Origin: Notamacropus eugenii
Lineage: Eukaryota > Chordata > Mammalia > Diprotodontia > Macropodidae
NCBI RefSeq assembly: GCF_028372415.1
Contig: NC_092874.1
Span: 336,182,651-336,246,650, forward strand
Direction: 5' to 3'
Length of the DNA: 64,000 nucleotides
Translations under genes and position numbers: made by a program
Part shown: one piece after another, positions 58,101 to 61,100 of the stretch
Position numbering within the stretch: position 1 is the first letter of the stretch
Layout: the number at the start of each line of letters is the position of its first letter
Notes under the pieces: generated by a model
Seen by the model: only the letters and a program-made list of their open reading frames with translations
The model's database searches: none
Told to the model about the DNA's origin: nothing

Positions 58101-61100
58101 CACAAACTTGCTTTGAAAGCTGTTGTCTCGTGGAGAGAACACTGCATTCGTACTCAGGAAACCTGGGTTCTTGTCTGTAAATGTGGCATAATAGAAAGTG
58201 CTGAACTTGGATTCAGAAGACTTGGGCTCATTTCTTGCTCTCACCTCATTCAAACGTTTACTAAGCACCCACTGTGTTCATGGCCTTGTGCTAGCTGGTG
58301 AGGATACAGAGACAGAAGTATACCAGCTCCTGCCTTTGAAGAGTACAGGGCCTAGGAAGCTTCCAACACTCCCTACAGCTGTGTTCCTATGGGCAGGTGA
58401 TTTCACTCTTCTGAGTCTGTTTCCTCATTTTTAAAATGGAGGTGACTTAATAGTTGCACTGCCTGCCTTACAGGGTTGTTGTGAGGTTCAAATGAGAAGA
58501 CAGAAGTAGGATATTATATAAACTCTAAAACATGTTAATGTCACTCTTTTGCCTTTATTTTATCTTTTGTTTCAGTTTCCTCATCAGTAAAGTGAATGAG
58601 TTAGATGACCTCTAAGAATCTTCCAACTTCAGTATTTCATGGCTTTCTCAAGAATATATTTAAACTTATTAAAAGGAGTTTTGAACATAGATCACTTTGT
58701 CCCAGTTGTATTTCTTCACTAGAGAGCCTTCATCTTTGCTTCAGTCAGGTATCATTTTAAGATAAGACCCCTAATGAAATTTCCTTTCCAGAGAATCATT
58801 TCTTGGGAGGTTGGTATTTTATTGCAAATTAATGTCACAGTTTAACACTGATAGTAGTGGCTAGAAATGTTTATGATATAAAAAATTGCTCTAAATGTTA
58901 ATCTTATTTCAATATATGTAAAATATTCTTCCTCAGAGTGAAGATACACAGCAACAAATCATCAGGGAAACTTTCCATTTGGTGTCTAAACGAGATGAAA
59001 ATGTCTGTAATTTCCTAGAAGGAGGATTGTAAGTAAAATATCTAATGTTTTTTGCGTAGATGAATCAATGACAAAGCATTTATTTTGCCTGCTATGTACA
59101 GACATTGTATTAAGTACTGGACTTCATATAAAGACAAAAATTAAACACTTCCTGCCCTCAAGGAAGGATCTTATATTACATGAGGTCTTGGGAGAGTGGA
59201 GAGAGACAGCATTCATATATAAATAAATACATACAGAATAAATAGAAGGCCAAATTTTTGGAGGGGGGGAATGAGGAACTGGGAGGGGGCAAATCAAGAA
59301 AAGCTTCATAAAGAGTTCTGAAAGGAGAGAAAACATCCTAAGAATTGTTTAGGGTGGTAGTGTGTTCTAGGCTTGTGAAAATCAGTGAAAAGAAAGAAGA
59401 TGGACTGTCTTGTGAGCAGTCAGGTCTGTAATATATGGGAAAGTGAGTGATGTACATATAAGGTTGGAAAGATGGGTTGAGACCAGTTTGTGAGGGTTTT
59501 AAAAACTAGAGGAACTTATATTTGATCCTGAAGGTAATGGGAGAAGCTGTCAGTTTATTGAGTAGGGTAGTAACGTGGTCAGACTCTCACTTTAGGAAAA
59601 TCACTTTGGTTGCTCTGTGCAGGCTAGTTTGGAGAGGAGAAATACTTGACCATCATTTAGGCAAGAGTTAACAAAAACCTGAGCTAGATGGATGCATCAG
59701 GTGAGTAGAGTGAAGGGTGAGAGGAGAAGGGGGAAATTATGAGATTTGGCAACTGACTGTTAGCATAATGTGCCTCTCTAATTTGGATGAATTGGGGAAG
59801 AAAATAATGACAACAGCAGTAATAGCTAGCATTTACAGTTATCCCTTCCACATCGTGACTTCCCCGTTGCATTTTTGATATGTTGTGGGTTGGCTTAAGA
59901 AATTAAATGGAAATTTTTGAGGAGTTTTGTGGAAGCCACAGATGACTTGTGAAGGCCAGCAGATGACACAGAAGCAGTTTAGAAACCAGAAATGCACAAA
60001 ATATGTATATATGGTATAATATCAACATATTTTTAATATCATAATAATTTAGTCTTCTCTGGTACAAAGGGAGTGCCAAAAATTTTTCCATGGATTTTCC
60101 GGATTGTGGGGGCACCATGCCCTTAACTCCTATGATATGGAAGGGATAACTGTATATAGGTCTTTAATGTTTGCAAAGCACTTAACATATATTATCTCAT
60201 TTGATCATCATTACAACCACCCTGGGATTTAGATATGATTACTATCCCCATTTTATAGAGGAGGAAACTGAAACTGAGAGAGATTTAATGACTTGTCCAG
60301 GGTCATACAGCTATTAAGTGTCTGGGGTGGGATTTGTCTTACCCTCTTTTCACTGGTTTACCTTGCTTAAGAAGTCTGAGTTTTAAAATAAGAAAGTAAA
60401 GGCATGCAGTTTATTGTTTTCAAGTCCACACAATAAACTAGAATTTAGAAAATTCCAACGGAGACCTAGATGTCCTGTTTTTAATACAAAGAGATGAAAA
60501 TAGTTTGTAATCAGCCTCTCAGTTGGTACAGATGATCAAAGTTCTTCTTCCTCATGTGGAATTTGGCCTTGGCTCTCACCAAGGAACCCGGCCAATGCTT
60601 GTTCCTGTGGATGCTTGTTTTCTTCCTTTAAAACAGCTTCTTTACAGGCAGTTAATTAAACATACTTCTCTGTCATCTTGACTATACTGCTTACTTGCCT
60701 CTTAAGCTGTTTTTTCATAGACAAGGTGAAAAGGCAACCCCTTGACTAATTAATAGAAATTCTAAATTTGTGGACTTAGGAATATGTTAGACTTTGCAGT
60801 TTATTTTAGGAAAAAGTTACATAAATTTTGTTGCCAACATAAGACATTCTTATCTGGCAGTCACTTTTGCTTGTGGAGGAAGTTTGATTTCTTATATGGC
60901 ACTTTTTATGCATGAGGGGATAAATGGTTACTCTTGTGACTATTGCGTATTAACTTGTGATAACAAGCTTGGTACGACCTCATGACCTTGAGCACTTAAC
61001 TCCACCTCTTCTGAGTATTCGAGTCTCTGTCTCTAATATTCAGATATTGGACTGCATAGTCTTCTAAGAGCCCTCCTAGGTCTAAGTTGTAAATCCTGTA

